Part shown: piece after piece, positions 17,931 to 26,273 of the stretch
Layout: each line of letters begins with the position of its first letter
How positions within the stretch are numbered: position 1 is the stretch's first letter
Origin: Alphaproteobacteria bacterium
GTDB taxonomy: Bacteria > Pseudomonadota > Alphaproteobacteria > Rhodospirillales > Rhodospirillaceae
Direction: 5' to 3'
NCBI GenBank assembly: GCA_012103295.1
Contig: WLXB01000001.1
Coordinates: forward strand, 1-64,000
Length of the DNA stretch: 64,000 nt
Made by a program: the position numbers and the translations under genes
Notes under the pieces: generated by a model
What the model was told of the DNA's origin: nothing
Databases searched by the model: none
What the model saw: the letters and a program-made list of their open reading frames with translations, nothing else

Positions 17931-18407
17931 ATGTTTCCACCCGGTATTCTGGGGACCCGCGCCGATATTCTGATCGATATCGTCATGCTCTCGTTCATCA
18001 TCATCCTGCCACTCTTAGTGATCTCTTGGCGCCTAGCCAGGGTGAAAAAAGACTATGCCCTCCACCGCAAAATTCAGATCACGTTGGGCGTCTCACTCGC
18101 TGTGGTGGTCTCCATATTCGAGTACGACCTCTCCATGTCTGGCGGGATTTTTGAACTGACCAAGGGCGGAATTTACGAAGGCACCGCCATTCTGCTCTGG
18201 ACCATCTACATCCATACGGCCTTTGCCGTACTGGCCGCCGTCATTTGGACAGGGCTGATTATTTCTTCGATGATCAAATTTGATAACCCGCCTCAACCAA
18301 ACTCATTCAGCAAAATACATCGTGTATTGGGCCGGGCGGGCATGATCACGATGATCGGCGCCGGTACTACTGCACCACCGCTGTATTACTTCGGCTTTAT
18401 GGTTTAG
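17931..18407 (+). CDS. DUF420-like integral membrane protein
   Basis: A 158-residue protein with four predicted membrane segments (about 12-34, 48-68, 85-110, 130-155). Histidines at ALHRKIQ, IYIHTAFA and KIHRVLGR are placed like those of DUF420 proteins, which often accompany haem-copper oxidase assembly. No such oxidase genes are nearby, so the role is open. ATG follows AGGAGGCGACC. The next gene begins 8 bp downstream, so they probably share a transcript. Confidence 0.65.
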   Translation: MFPPGILGTRADILIDIVMLSFIIILPLLVISWRLARVKKDYALHRKIQITLGVSLAVVVSIFEYDLSMSGGIFELTKGGIYEGTAILLWTIYIHTAFAVLAAVIWTGLIISSMIKFDNPPQPNSFSKIHRVLGRAGMITMIGAGTTAPPLYYFGFMV

Positions 18408-18415
18408 CCGCTGCC

Positions 18416-18961
18416 GTGAGCCTCCTCACCCACGCCCGCACCATGGCCCGCTATAACGCCTGGATGAACGAGAAGATTTATCAGGCCGCTAGCGGACTCT
18501 CTGACAAAGCCCGCAAGGAAGACCGCGGCGCCTTTTTCGGATCACTGCACGGCACCCTCAATCATATTTTGTGGGGAGACCTCATCTGGCTGCAACGCTT
18601 TGCCACCGCGGAATGGGACGCTCCCGCTTTGGAAGGCCTGTCCTTTGATCCAGTATCATCTAAGACCATCCACAAAACGGAAGTGTTCGCTGATTTTGCC
18701 GCTCTCACCGCCGAGCGCGCGGTCATCGATGCTGCCATTGAAGAGTGGGCTGACACCAATCTCACCGAAGACATCCTGACCTCCGACCTGAACTTCTGGC
18801 ATACGTTCCGCAATAAGGACATGACCCTCCCCATGGGCTTGTGTGTCAGCCACCTTTTTAATCACCAAACCCACCATCGTGGGCAGGCGACAACGCTGCT
18901 CTCGCAAATGGGTGTGGATGCGGGCGCGACCGACATGATTGCCATGCCGCGCGAGGATTAG
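18416..18961 (+). CDS. DinB-fold protein
   Basis: A 181-residue DinB/YfiT four-helix metal protein. The likely metal ligands are His50 (LHGTLNHILWGD) and the pair in LFNHQTHHRGQ. Starts at GTG with SLLTHARTMARYNAWMNEKIY, typical of the family. Members are thiol transferases or of unknown activity. The last 53 bp repeat exactly at 22119-22171 (see remnant). Confidence 0.9.
   Translation: MSLLTHARTMARYNAWMNEKIYQAASGLSDKARKEDRGAFFGSLHGTLNHILWGDLIWLQRFATAEWDAPALEGLSFDPVSSKTIHKTEVFADFAALTAERAVIDAAIEEWADTNLTEDILTSDLNFWHTFRNKDMTLPMGLCVSHLFNHQTHHRGQATTLLSQMGVDAGATDMIAMPRED
18884..18936 (+). repeat. 53-bp exact direct repeat, copy 1 (inside dinB-like gene)
   Basis: Identical to 22119-22171, 3.2 kb away in the same orientation. 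The repeat covers the codons for ATTLLSQMGVDAGATD at the end of the gene. The Rap1a-like, zur and znuD genes lie between the copies. Confidence 0.95.
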
Positions 18962-19024
18962 ATGTATTGAGAGTCCTAGGTGTTACTCATATGGGGCATG
19001 ACATATTCAAATAGCCCTCTGATT

Positions 19025-19441
19025 TCATTGATCCGCATTTAAAGGTGGTAGGCCTAGTCTAGGGTAACGCGGCGCAGCAGACCCTGTGCACGGATATGCC
19101 GCGGACAAGGACTGGGCAAGCATCACGGATGCTGGAAAATGAGGTGTGGCTTGCCCTGTTAGGCTCGCCTCAAAGAGTGTTTCAACAATTTGAGAATGGT
19201 CAAAGACGACAGGTCCGCACCACGTGTACCCATAATGGCGCCACATGTTGGTCGGCTCACCATCAATATCAACCTGCGCGCCCGCCACAAAGCCGCTAAT
19301 AAATCCTTCGCATCTGGCCAAGTCGGCATCATTCGTGCTGCGACAGTCACGCCCAAGCTCAACCCCTTGATAGGCCCATACCGATGTCGAGAGCAGGCAG
19401 AAAACGATAATACCAATAGTTTTCAATAGTCTGTCTCTCAT
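19025..19441 (-). CDS. Exported Rap1a/Tai-like protein
   Basis: A 138-residue secreted protein with signal peptide (MRDRLLKTIGIIVFCLLSTSVWA). The mature part has the layout of the Rap1a/Tai immunity fold: LGRDC, RCEGFISGFVAGAQVD, TWCGP, then ASVMLAQSLSAAYPC. Known members neutralise type VI amidase effectors, but many orphan copies exist; no effector is visible here. I start at the ATG at 19441; a longer reading frame begins at 19492. It is divergent from zur. Confidence 0.55.
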   Translation of the reverse strand: MRDRLLKTIGIIVFCLLSTSVWAYQGVELGRDCRSTNDADLARCEGFISGFVAGAQVDIDGEPTNMWRHYGYTWCGPVVFDHSQIVETLFEASLTGQATPHFPASVMLAQSLSAAYPCTGSAAPRYPRLGLPPLNADQ

Positions 19442-19522
19442 CCCGATGTGCGCCCATTTTGTATCTTTTGGCAGCATTGTTCGCACGATCAAATGTTGAC
19501 TTCCATCTCTATTGATTTTAAT

Positions 19523-19540
19523 CGTATGTTATACAGTACG
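19523..19540. promoter_or_regulatory. Candidate Zur box upstream of zur
   Basis: CGTA (19523-19526) and TACG (19537-19540) flank GTAT-GTT-ATAC (19524-19534). It includes ATGTTATA, half of the alphaproteobacterial Zur consensus; the other half is poor. Placement just before zur fits autoregulation of the zur-znuD unit. Confidence 0.4.
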
Positions 19541-19562
19541 TTTCAATATGAAAGAGCAACCG

Positions 19563-19949
19563 ATGGCCCGAGCGCGTGCAGTAGACGACTCACAGATTGT
19601 CAAAATTATGGAAACGGCCGATCAACCGCTCACGGCCTACGAACTGATTGCGAAGTTACCTGCCCGGCAGCGCCCCTCACCGCCGGTCGTGTATCGGGCC
19701 CTTGAGCGCCTCAACGCAGACGGGCGCGTTCATCGTATTGAGAGCCTCAAAGCCTTTATCCCCTGTCGCTCTCACGGTCACGACCATGAGGTGGTTTTGG
19801 CCGTGTGTACAGACTGCAAGCATGTGGAGGAAATAGAGGATCACGGGCTCTGCCGGGTGGTTTCCCGCTGGCAAGACACCTCTGGTTTCAGCGCAGCCCA
19901 AAAAACATTCGAAATCATGGGGCAGTGTAAAGACTGCTCTACACACTAA
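19563..19949 (+). CDS. zur: Fur-family regulator, probably Zur
   Basis: A 128-residue Fur-like metalloregulator with winged helix (residues about 10-70: TADQPLTAYELIAKLP, PPVVYRALERLNADGRVHRIESL) and dimerisation domain. Metal ligands: SHGHDHEV, structural Cys pairs CTDC and CKDC. The gene directly precedes a His/Asp-rich TonB receptor of the ZnuD kind, which points to zinc. ATG 19563 has an AAAGAG ribosome site; in-frame ATGs at 19548 and 19512 exist. Confidence 0.85.
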   Translation: MARARAVDDSQIVKIMETADQPLTAYELIAKLPARQRPSPPVVYRALERLNADGRVHRIESLKAFIPCRSHGHDHEVVLAVCTDCKHVEEIEDHGLCRVVSRWQDTSGFSAAQKTFEIMGQCKDCSTH

Positions 19950-20049
19950 GAAGCAGGCCTGCGTGCGCACAGCGCAAGAAACATTCAAATCTAGATCGAC
20001 CTCGTAAACGCACACTTTTAATCAAAAAATATCTTCCGGAGTTTTCCCA

Positions 20050-22110
20050 ATGTCCAAAAAATTACTTTGGTCTACAGCGGCTTTTTGCGCGCTGGTTCCA
20101 TACATCGCATCGGCACAGCCGGACCGTTCACCAATCCGCGACCTTGAGGAAATTATTGTTACGTCCACCCCGCTGGACCGCAGCCTCGCTGACACAATCC
20201 AAGGGGCATCCGTCTTGACTGGCGACGCTCTGCGCGATCGTGTTCAGTCCTCCCTCGGCGAGACTTTGCGCGGCGAGACTGGCGTCTCATCAACGTACTT
20301 TGGCCCTGTCGCCAGCCGCCCTATCATTCGCGGCCAAGGCGGTGACCGTATCCGCGTTTTGGCGAATGGTTTAGATCCAGTCGACGCCTCTGTGACCAGC
20401 GTGGACCATCAGGTCGCCATCAATTCGGGCACGACAGAACGCGTTGAAGTTCTCCGTGGTCCAAATACGCTTCGTTTTGGCTCCAGTGCAGTTGGCGGTG
20501 TGATCAACGTGATTGATACCCGGATTGCTGAAACGCTGCCCGAGCAAACAATCAATGGCCGAGGTGATTTAAGCTATGGCTCCAATGCGGACGCCTTCAG
20601 TGCCAATGCCCTCACCCAAGCGAACATCGGGCCCGGGTTGGTGTTGTCCCTTGACGGCTCGTACAGCGATCAATCGGATTACGAGATCGATGGTTTTGCC
20701 AACGAGGAAGCGGAAGAAGAAGGGAATGAGGGATTTGTCGAAAACTCAGCTGCTGAAGTTTATTCCTTCGGTGGCGGCCTGAGTTATGTCTGGGAAGACG
20801 GACATTTCGGAATCTCTGGTGGCCTCTTCGACTCCTTCTACGGCGTACCGGCGGCCCATGGGCATGAAGAAGAGCATGGCGACGAGGACGAAGACCATGA
20901 CGACGAGGATCACGATGAAGAAGAAGGTGAAGAGGAAGAAGAAATCATCTCCATTGATCTAAAGCGGGTGCGTTTCGACATAGGTGGCGAAATCAGAAAC
21001 CTGGGATCGTTTATCGACAAGGCTACTTTCAATTTTGGCTATGGCGACTACGACCATACGGAGCTGGAAGGTGACGAAATTGGCACAGTGTTTTTGAATG
21101 AGGCATGGGAAGGCCGAATAGAATTCGTGCATCGACCCATTGGTAACCTCGAAGGGGCTTTTGGCCTTCAACTGCGCAATCGCGACTTTGAAGCCATTGG
21201 CGCCGAAGCGTTCGTTCCGCCGACCACCACGGACTCTTTGGCAGTGTTCCTTGTGGAGGAAGCCACTTTAGGTGCGCTCACGCTGACCGGCGGCCTGCGC
21301 TACGAAAAAATTGACGTGGAGTCGACAACAACCTCTGTCGAACGAGATTTCGATACTCTTTCTGGCTCCGCAAGTGCTTTGTTGACGGTCTCAGATGGTG
21401 TGTCCTTTGGCGTAACGACCTCACTTACAGAACGTGCACCAAATGCCGAAGAGCTCTTCTCAAACGGACCCCACTTGGCCACGCAACAGTTTGAGGTTGG
21501 CGATCCCAATCTCGTCAAAGAAACAGCATGGCAAACAGAAGCGTCCTTAAATGTTGCATCCGGTCCCTTTGAAGGCGCCGTTAATCTGTTCCGGACTGAA
21601 TATGACGACTACATCTTCGATCAACTCACTGGACTCGAAGAAGACGACTTACCCGTTTTTCAGTTTACCCAAGTCGACGCAACGTTCTCAGGTATCGAAG
21701 TAGAGTCTGACTTCGACGTGTACACCTCGGACGACCTTACGGTGGCTCTAGACGGATCGCTCAGCTATGTGCGCGCGACCAACCAGACAACGGACACACC
21801 GTTGCCGCGGATTCCGCCCTTGTTCTACACCCTAGGAGCCAACGCAGAATATCAGTCCTGGTTTGCACGCATTGAACTGGAAGGCTCTTCGAGCGCGACC
21901 AGGCTCGCTCCGCTGGAGGAAGGAACGGACTCCTACACCTTCGTCAATGCACAGATTTCCTGGAAACCGATTGCTGACCGCGATGTAAGACTCACGCTTC
22001 AGGGCAAAAACCTGGGCAACACGTTTGCCCGGCCTCATACCTCTTTCATCAAAGAACTTACGCCCCTGCTCGGTCGAGACATCCGGTTCTCAGTTGCCAT
22101 GGGGTTTTAA
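20050..22110 (+). CDS. znuD: TonB-dependent zinc receptor, ZnuD-like
   Basis: A 686-residue receptor with signal peptide, TonB box (EEIIVTSTPLDRS), plug (RPIIRGQGGDRIRVLANG, VEVLRGPNTLRFGSSAVGGVINVID) and barrel ending in VAMGF. An extracellular His/Asp/Glu loop at about residues 270-300 (alternating H, E and D) is the mark of ZnuD zinc receptors. It lies 100 bp after zur and is likely co-transcribed. Role: zinc (or zinc-chelate) uptake through the outer membrane when zinc is scarce. Confidence 0.88.
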   Translation: MSKKLLWSTAAFCALVPYIASAQPDRSPIRDLEEIIVTSTPLDRSLADTIQGASVLTGDALRDRVQSSLGETLRGETGVSSTYFGPVASRPIIRGQGGDRIRVLANGLDPVDASVTSVDHQVAINSGTTERVEVLRGPNTLRFGSSAVGGVINVIDTRIAETLPEQTINGRGDLSYGSNADAFSANALTQANIGPGLVLSLDGSYSDQSDYEIDGFANEEAEEEGNEGFVENSAAEVYSFGGGLSYVWEDGHFGISGGLFDSFYGVPAAHGHEEEHGDEDEDHDDEDHDEEEGEEEEEIISIDLKRVRFDIGGEIRNLGSFIDKATFNFGYGDYDHTELEGDEIGTVFLNEAWEGRIEFVHRPIGNLEGAFGLQLRNRDFEAIGAEAFVPPTTTDSLAVFLVEEATLGALTLTGGLRYEKIDVESTTTSVERDFDTLSGSASALLTVSDGVSFGVTTSLTERAPNAEELFSNGPHLATQQFEVGDPNLVKETAWQTEASLNVASGPFEGAVNLFRTEYDDYIFDQLTGLEEDDLPVFQFTQVDATFSGIEVESDFDVYTSDDLTVALDGSLSYVRATNQTTDTPLPRIPPLFYTLGANAEYQSWFARIELEGSSSATRLAPLEEGTDSYTFVNAQISWKPIADRDVRLTLQGKNLGNTFARPHTSFIKELTPLLGRDIRFSVAMGF

Positions 22111-22118
22111 GAACAGGA

Positions 22119-22196
22119 CAGGCGACAACGCTGCTCTCGCAAATGGGTGTGGATGCGGGCGCGACCGACATACCGGCGATGCCGCACCAAATATAG
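22119..22196 (+). pseudogene. Remnant of a dinB-like 3' end (second copy)
   Basis: Begins 9 bp after znuD. The first 53 bp (22119-22171) equal 18884-18936; it then runs in frame through TDIPAMPHQI to a stop at 22194-22196, close to the TDMIAMPRED end of the intact gene. So it is the tail of a dinB-type gene without its body. The tail differs from the upstream copy, which suggests recombination with a different allele rather than simple duplication. Confidence 0.85.
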
Positions 22197-22219
22197 TAGG
22201 CCCTTGGCCTAGGCTTTTT
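22197..22219 (+). terminator. Possible intrinsic terminator after znuD/remnant
   Basis: TAGGCC (22197-22202), loop CTT, GGCCTA (22206-22211), then GGCTTTTTC. A short perfect stem followed by T5; it sits after the dinB remnant and before the PepSY gene. Confidence 0.5.
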
Positions 22220-22290
22220 CTTGCACGAGGGCACAAGCCACGTAGTATTTTCTCAATCCACGGATTAACTCAAATACTAAGGGTGCTCGC

Positions 22291-23898
22291 ATGGTCGATG
22301 CTGTTTCTCAAGACTCTGGATCAAGCCCTGCGAGTGAGACCACGGTATTGCCGTCTCGCAATACCCGCACCGTCAGACAGATTGCACACCAGGTCCACTT
22401 GTGGCTGGGCTTGGTCGCCTTTGCCTGGCTGTTCGTCTTGGGCGTCACGGGGTTCATCTTGGATCATCCTGAGTGGCGTTGGACCAAACAATGGACCATG
22501 ACGTCGGCTTTTGGTTCAGACCATATTTTCGGTGATGAGACCCTCGGCATTATTCTGCGCAACTTCCATGTCGACCAAACCAATCCTGAACGCATGATCG
22601 CTGGTGGAGAACGTGGGCTTTGGCGCCGGGCGAATGCAGACGCGTCTTGGGTCGACGTCCCCTATGATAACGCCCGTGGCTTACCCCGATTGCTGGCCAT
22701 GGTGCCAGACCTCCGCGCGCCGTGGCAGCGCATTTGGTTGGCCACAGACGATGGCATATGGGTCGTGCATGGCAGCGAAGGACAAGCCCGTCAGGTCGCC
22801 CTGCCCGGTCTTGAGGTCGTCGCCTTATCTGTCGGGAGTTCTCCGGCCGAACTGATTGGCGCAACACCGGACCAGGCGTTTAGGCTTAACGTCACGGACG
22901 CGGATACCGACTTGAATGAGCCACTCTGGATCTCCTTGGCCGACACCCAAGTGCGCAACATGCCCGAGACCATCAACCTCGCCCGAGTTCTGACCGATAT
23001 GCATCTCGGCTGGGGTTTATTTTCCCGCGATACATCGGTTCTCATCAACGACTTCGGTGCATTGGCCATCGCGTTTCTGTGTGTGACCGGCATTCTTCAA
23101 TGGTGGTTACCGCGCCGCTGGCGCAACGCGAAAGCAGGGAGGCGCGCGACCAAAGCTGTCGGCCGCACCGCCGACAGAGCATCGACGATGCGATTCATTT
23201 ACCGCAGCCACGGGCCTATTCTTGGTGTTTTGGCCGTCTTGCCCATTCTCTACCTGTGTGTCACCGGAATCTTCTTCGATCACGCGCGCACGTTTATGGT
23301 TGCATCAAAGGAAACGCACATCAGTCGTGACTTATTGTTTTCTGCCTTTGACTTAACAGACATGCGGGGTGAAATAACAGGTGTCGTCGGCACTCCAAAC
23401 GAGCCCGAAACATTATCCTTGATGACCCGCATAGGATTGGTGAGAACGACAGACAACGGCCAGACCTGGGACATGGTCGACGACCTGCCTATGCTAGCCC
23501 ATGCCAAAGGCGGCCTCACGGGTATCCTCTATACCCATGGCACAACGTTTATCGGCACACACGGCGGCCCCATCTATACCCGCCATGATGACGATGAAAC
23601 CTGGGCTCAAATCCCGGGCCTGCGCATGTTTATTCAAGATGCCACTAAGACTGGCGATGAATGGACTCTCAAAGGCAGCCGAGGATTCCTGCGGGGTACT
23701 CTTGACGGCAATCTGACACCACTTGAAGTACCCTTGCCCGATATCAGCGGCATGCCGATTAACAGTTTCGTGGCAGACCTCCATGCCGGCTTCATGTTTA
23801 CCGATCAATGGGTTTGGGTGAATGATATTGTTGCCGTCATGGCGATTTTTCTAGCACTCAGCGGTTTACTGAACCTGTGTTACCGAAGATGGAGCTAG
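22291..23898 (+). CDS. PepSY-type membrane protein with BNR-like periplasmic repeats
   Basis: A 535-residue protein with four membrane segments (about 40-58, 250-275, 305-325, 510-530). The first, QIAHQVHLWLGLVAFAWLFV, and the third, HGPILGVLAVLPILYLCVTGIFFDHAR, follow the PepSY-associated TM pattern. The large loops carry propeller-type repeats such as RTTDNGQTWDMVDD, ATDDGIWVVHG and TRHDDDETWAQIPG. PepSY-TM proteins often accompany TonB receptors in metal uptake. Position after znuD suggests a role in zinc or haem import, but a terminator-like hairpin lies between. Confidence 0.72.
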   Translation: MVDAVSQDSGSSPASETTVLPSRNTRTVRQIAHQVHLWLGLVAFAWLFVLGVTGFILDHPEWRWTKQWTMTSAFGSDHIFGDETLGIILRNFHVDQTNPERMIAGGERGLWRRANADASWVDVPYDNARGLPRLLAMVPDLRAPWQRIWLATDDGIWVVHGSEGQARQVALPGLEVVALSVGSSPAELIGATPDQAFRLNVTDADTDLNEPLWISLADTQVRNMPETINLARVLTDMHLGWGLFSRDTSVLINDFGALAIAFLCVTGILQWWLPRRWRNAKAGRRATKAVGRTADRASTMRFIYRSHGPILGVLAVLPILYLCVTGIFFDHARTFMVASKETHISRDLLFSAFDLTDMRGEITGVVGTPNEPETLSLMTRIGLVRTTDNGQTWDMVDDLPMLAHAKGGLTGILYTHGTTFIGTHGGPIYTRHDDDETWAQIPGLRMFIQDATKTGDEWTLKGSRGFLRGTLDGNLTPLEVPLPDISGMPINSFVADLHAGFMFTDQWVWVNDIVAVMAIFLALSGLLNLCYRRWS

Positions 23899-23943
23899 GT
23901 GGGCGTAACCGATATACGGGCCAGCGATACCCGAGCAAAGACC

Positions 23944-24210
23944 ATGAGTCATGACTGCTTCGTTTATGTTCTGGGTAGTTCGGGCAACGGCGGATTTAAA
24001 ACCTACGTTGGCTGGACCAATGACCTTGAGCGCCGCCTTTCACACCACAATGCGGGAACGGGTGCGCGCTCTACACGCGGCAGGACGTGGTCCCTACTGT
24101 ATGCCGAGAGGTATGGTACGCGTTCAGATGCGATGAGCCGGGAATGGCACCTGAAACGTGATCGAAAATTCCGTAAGACCTTATCGCAACCCTTCGTCTC
24201 AGACATATAG
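23944..24210 (+). CDS. GIY-YIG endonuclease-like protein (UPF0213 type)
   Basis: An 88-residue single-domain GIY-YIG protein: CFVYVLGSSGNGGFKTYVGWTNDLERRLSHHNAGTG contains the YVL/YVG pair and the conserved Arg, followed by the ARSTRGR and W-H-LK end of UPF0213. I begin at MSHDCFVYV; a GTG at 23899 right after the previous stop would add 15 residues. Cellular role of UPF0213 members is unclear. Confidence 0.85.
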   Translation: MSHDCFVYVLGSSGNGGFKTYVGWTNDLERRLSHHNAGTGARSTRGRTWSLLYAERYGTRSDAMSREWHLKRDRKFRKTLSQPFVSDI

Positions 24211-24246
24211 CGAGACCGTGCAGGGTAAATGCCTTAGAACGCCTCT

Positions 24247-25467
24247 ATGAATTACGACGCAATCATCCTTGGCGCGGGCGGCGCAGGCCTTATGGCGGCA
24301 GCGACAGCGGGCCAGGCGGGTGCGCGGGTCTTGCTCATTGATCATGCGGATGAACCCGGCAAGAAAATCCTGATCTCTGGCGGCGGGCGTTGCAACTTCA
24401 CCAACATAGGCACCGTGTCTGAGTGTTTCCTTTCTGAGAACCCTCACTTCGCCAAGTCCGCCCTCAGCCGATACACCCAGTGGGACTTCCTCGCCTTGGT
24501 CGAGAGTCAAAATATCGCCTGGCATGAAAAAACACTCGGGCAATTGTTCTGCGATGAGTCCGCTCGACAGATCGTCGCCCTGCTGTTGGACGAATGCCGC
24601 TCCGGAAACGTTGATATCAATCTCTCCACCTCCATCGGTGAGATCAGCCACGCCGACGGACAATTCCGAGTCAGCACGGGTGCCGCGACTGTGACCGCGC
24701 CACAGCTGGTTATAGCCACCGGCGGACCATCGATTCCTAAAATGGGCGCCACTGGCAAAGCCTATTCCATCGCCAAACAGTTTGGCGTTGATGTGGTCAC
24801 ACCGCGCCCGGCCTTGGTGCCCTTCACCCTCGGCCCGAACGAACAATTGTTCCGCAACATCTCCGGCGTGGCGTGTCCGGCGGTTGCAACGGTCGGCACA
24901 AAGAGTGGTGACGTCTCCTTTGCCGAGGCCGTGCTGTTCACCCACAAAGGACTCTCTGGCCCGGCGATCCTCCAGATCTCATCCTATTGGACACAAGGTC
25001 AAACGATCTCTCTGAGGTTGGTGGAAGCCGCCGCTGCCAAACTGCGCGACGCAAAACGGCGGATGCCGCGGGCCCACCTCAAAGCCGCTCTCGCCGAACT
25101 GTTGCCCAACCGGCTGGCCGAGGCGCTGGCCACCCGCATCGGAATTACAACTGAACTGGGAAACGTGGCCGACGCCACCCTGGACACCGCCGCCGAAAGC
25201 CTGAGCCATTTAACGTTCCAGCCTGCGGGCACGGAAGGCTATGCCAAGGCCGAGGTCACCGCGGGCGGCATCAGCACCGCCGCGCTGTCGTCTAAAACTA
25301 TGGAAGTGCGCGAAGTGCCAGGGCTGTATGCTATCGGCGAAGCCGTCGATGTGACGGGATGGCTCGGCGGCTACAACTTTCAATGGGCTTGGTCCTCTGC
25401 CGTCGCCGCTGGTCAAGCCATTGCTGCACGATGTGGGCGGACTGATGACAGGGAGTTCTCTGAATGA
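24247..25467 (+). CDS. HI0933-family NAD(P)/FAD-dependent oxidoreductase
   Basis: A 406-residue flavoprotein of the HI0933/BaiN type. Features: the FAD motif IILGAGGAGLMAAATAGQAG, KKILISGGGRCNFTN, PQLVIATGGPSIPKMGATG and the C-terminal GLYAIGEAVDVTGWLGGYNFQWAWSSAVAAG. Family members bind FAD tightly; their reactions are poorly known. Stop and the next start overlap as ATGA, so the VOC gene is coupled. Confidence 0.9.
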   Translation: MNYDAIILGAGGAGLMAAATAGQAGARVLLIDHADEPGKKILISGGGRCNFTNIGTVSECFLSENPHFAKSALSRYTQWDFLALVESQNIAWHEKTLGQLFCDESARQIVALLLDECRSGNVDINLSTSIGEISHADGQFRVSTGAATVTAPQLVIATGGPSIPKMGATGKAYSIAKQFGVDVVTPRPALVPFTLGPNEQLFRNISGVACPAVATVGTKSGDVSFAEAVLFTHKGLSGPAILQISSYWTQGQTISLRLVEAAAAKLRDAKRRMPRAHLKAALAELLPNRLAEALATRIGITTELGNVADATLDTAAESLSHLTFQPAGTEGYAKAEVTAGGISTAALSSKTMEVREVPGLYAIGEAVDVTGWLGGYNFQWAWSSAVAAGQAIAARCGRTDDREFSE

Positions 25468-25865
25468 TTGATCATGTTTCCGTCGCCGTGTCCGACCTTG
25501 CCGCCAGCGTCGCATTCTATGAGGCAGTGCTGGCGCCGCTGGGTCTGACGCGGCTTGTCGAGCGCGAAACCACAATCGGCTTCGGCAAAAAATACCCGGA
25601 GTTCTGGCTCAACGCCCGGCCCAATGGCGCAGCCGTCCCCGACGATACCGGCGCTCATGTTTGCCTACGGGCACCAAGCAAAGACGCGGTTACAGCCTTC
25701 TACGACCAAGCGATTGCACAAGGTGGCCGGGGTGATGGTGAGCCCGGCGATCGCGAAGGTGCGATGACGACTTACTTTGGGGCCTTCATTCGCGACCCCG
25801 ACGGCAACAAGATTGAAGCCGTGACTTTTCCCCGCAGTGAGACCAACCAACACCAAGTGAACTGA
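25464..25865 (+). CDS. Glyoxalase/VOC superfamily protein
   Basis: A 133-residue vicinal-oxygen-chelate fold protein: IDHVSVAVSDLAASVAFYEAVLAPLG starts the first beta-alpha-beta-beta-beta half, AHVCLRAPSKDAVTAFYDQAIAQGG the second, and FGAFIRDPDGNKIEAVTF closes with a metal-site Glu. Metal ligands would include His4 and the Glu near the end. Overlaps the preceding gene by 4 bp. Substrate unknown. Confidence 0.88.
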   Translation: MIDHVSVAVSDLAASVAFYEAVLAPLGLTRLVERETTIGFGKKYPEFWLNARPNGAAVPDDTGAHVCLRAPSKDAVTAFYDQAIAQGGRGDGEPGDREGAMTTYFGAFIRDPDGNKIEAVTFPRSETNQHQVN

Positions 25866-25874
25866 AGCTTGGGG

Positions 25875-26198
25875 CTACGCCTGAGTTGTTAAATTGAGGC
25901 CAATTGCTCCCACCGCAATCATGCCAATAAACCCGAGTTGGGTAACCGTCAGAGTTTGCTTAAAGACCAACAGACCAACGAGCGTAATTGCCGCAATACC
26001 AACGCCTGCCCAAATGGCATAAGCCACTCCAACCGGGATCACCTTGAGCACCGGAGCAAAACACCAGAAACACAAAGAATAAAACATGATCGACAAACCG
26101 CCCCAAAGAGGCTTGGTAAATCCATCTGACATTTTCAGAAATGAAGTGGCGGCAACTTCTAATGCGATTGCCGCAGCGAGCAATATCCAGGGATTCAT
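25875..26198 (-). CDS. Small multidrug resistance (SMR) efflux protein
   Basis: A 107-residue protein of four membrane helices. Glu14 in AAIALEVAATSFLKMSDGF is the essential proton/substrate site of EmrE and SugE relatives, and VAYAIWAGVGIAAITLVG is the dimer motif of helix 3. It exports cationic compounds or guanidinium by proton exchange. ATG follows ACGGAGGCGAAC. It stands alone between converging and parallel genes. Confidence 0.93.
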   Translation of the reverse strand: MNPWILLAAAIALEVAATSFLKMSDGFTKPLWGGLSIMFYSLCFWCFAPVLKVIPVGVAYAIWAGVGIAAITLVGLLVFKQTLTVTQLGFIGMIAVGAIGLNLTTQA

Positions 26199-26273
26199 GT
26201 TCGCCTCCGTGATTTTCCAGGTCTATTTAGGCGAACAACCTACCTAAGCTGAGGCAGTTTCTGCTAGCCAGAA

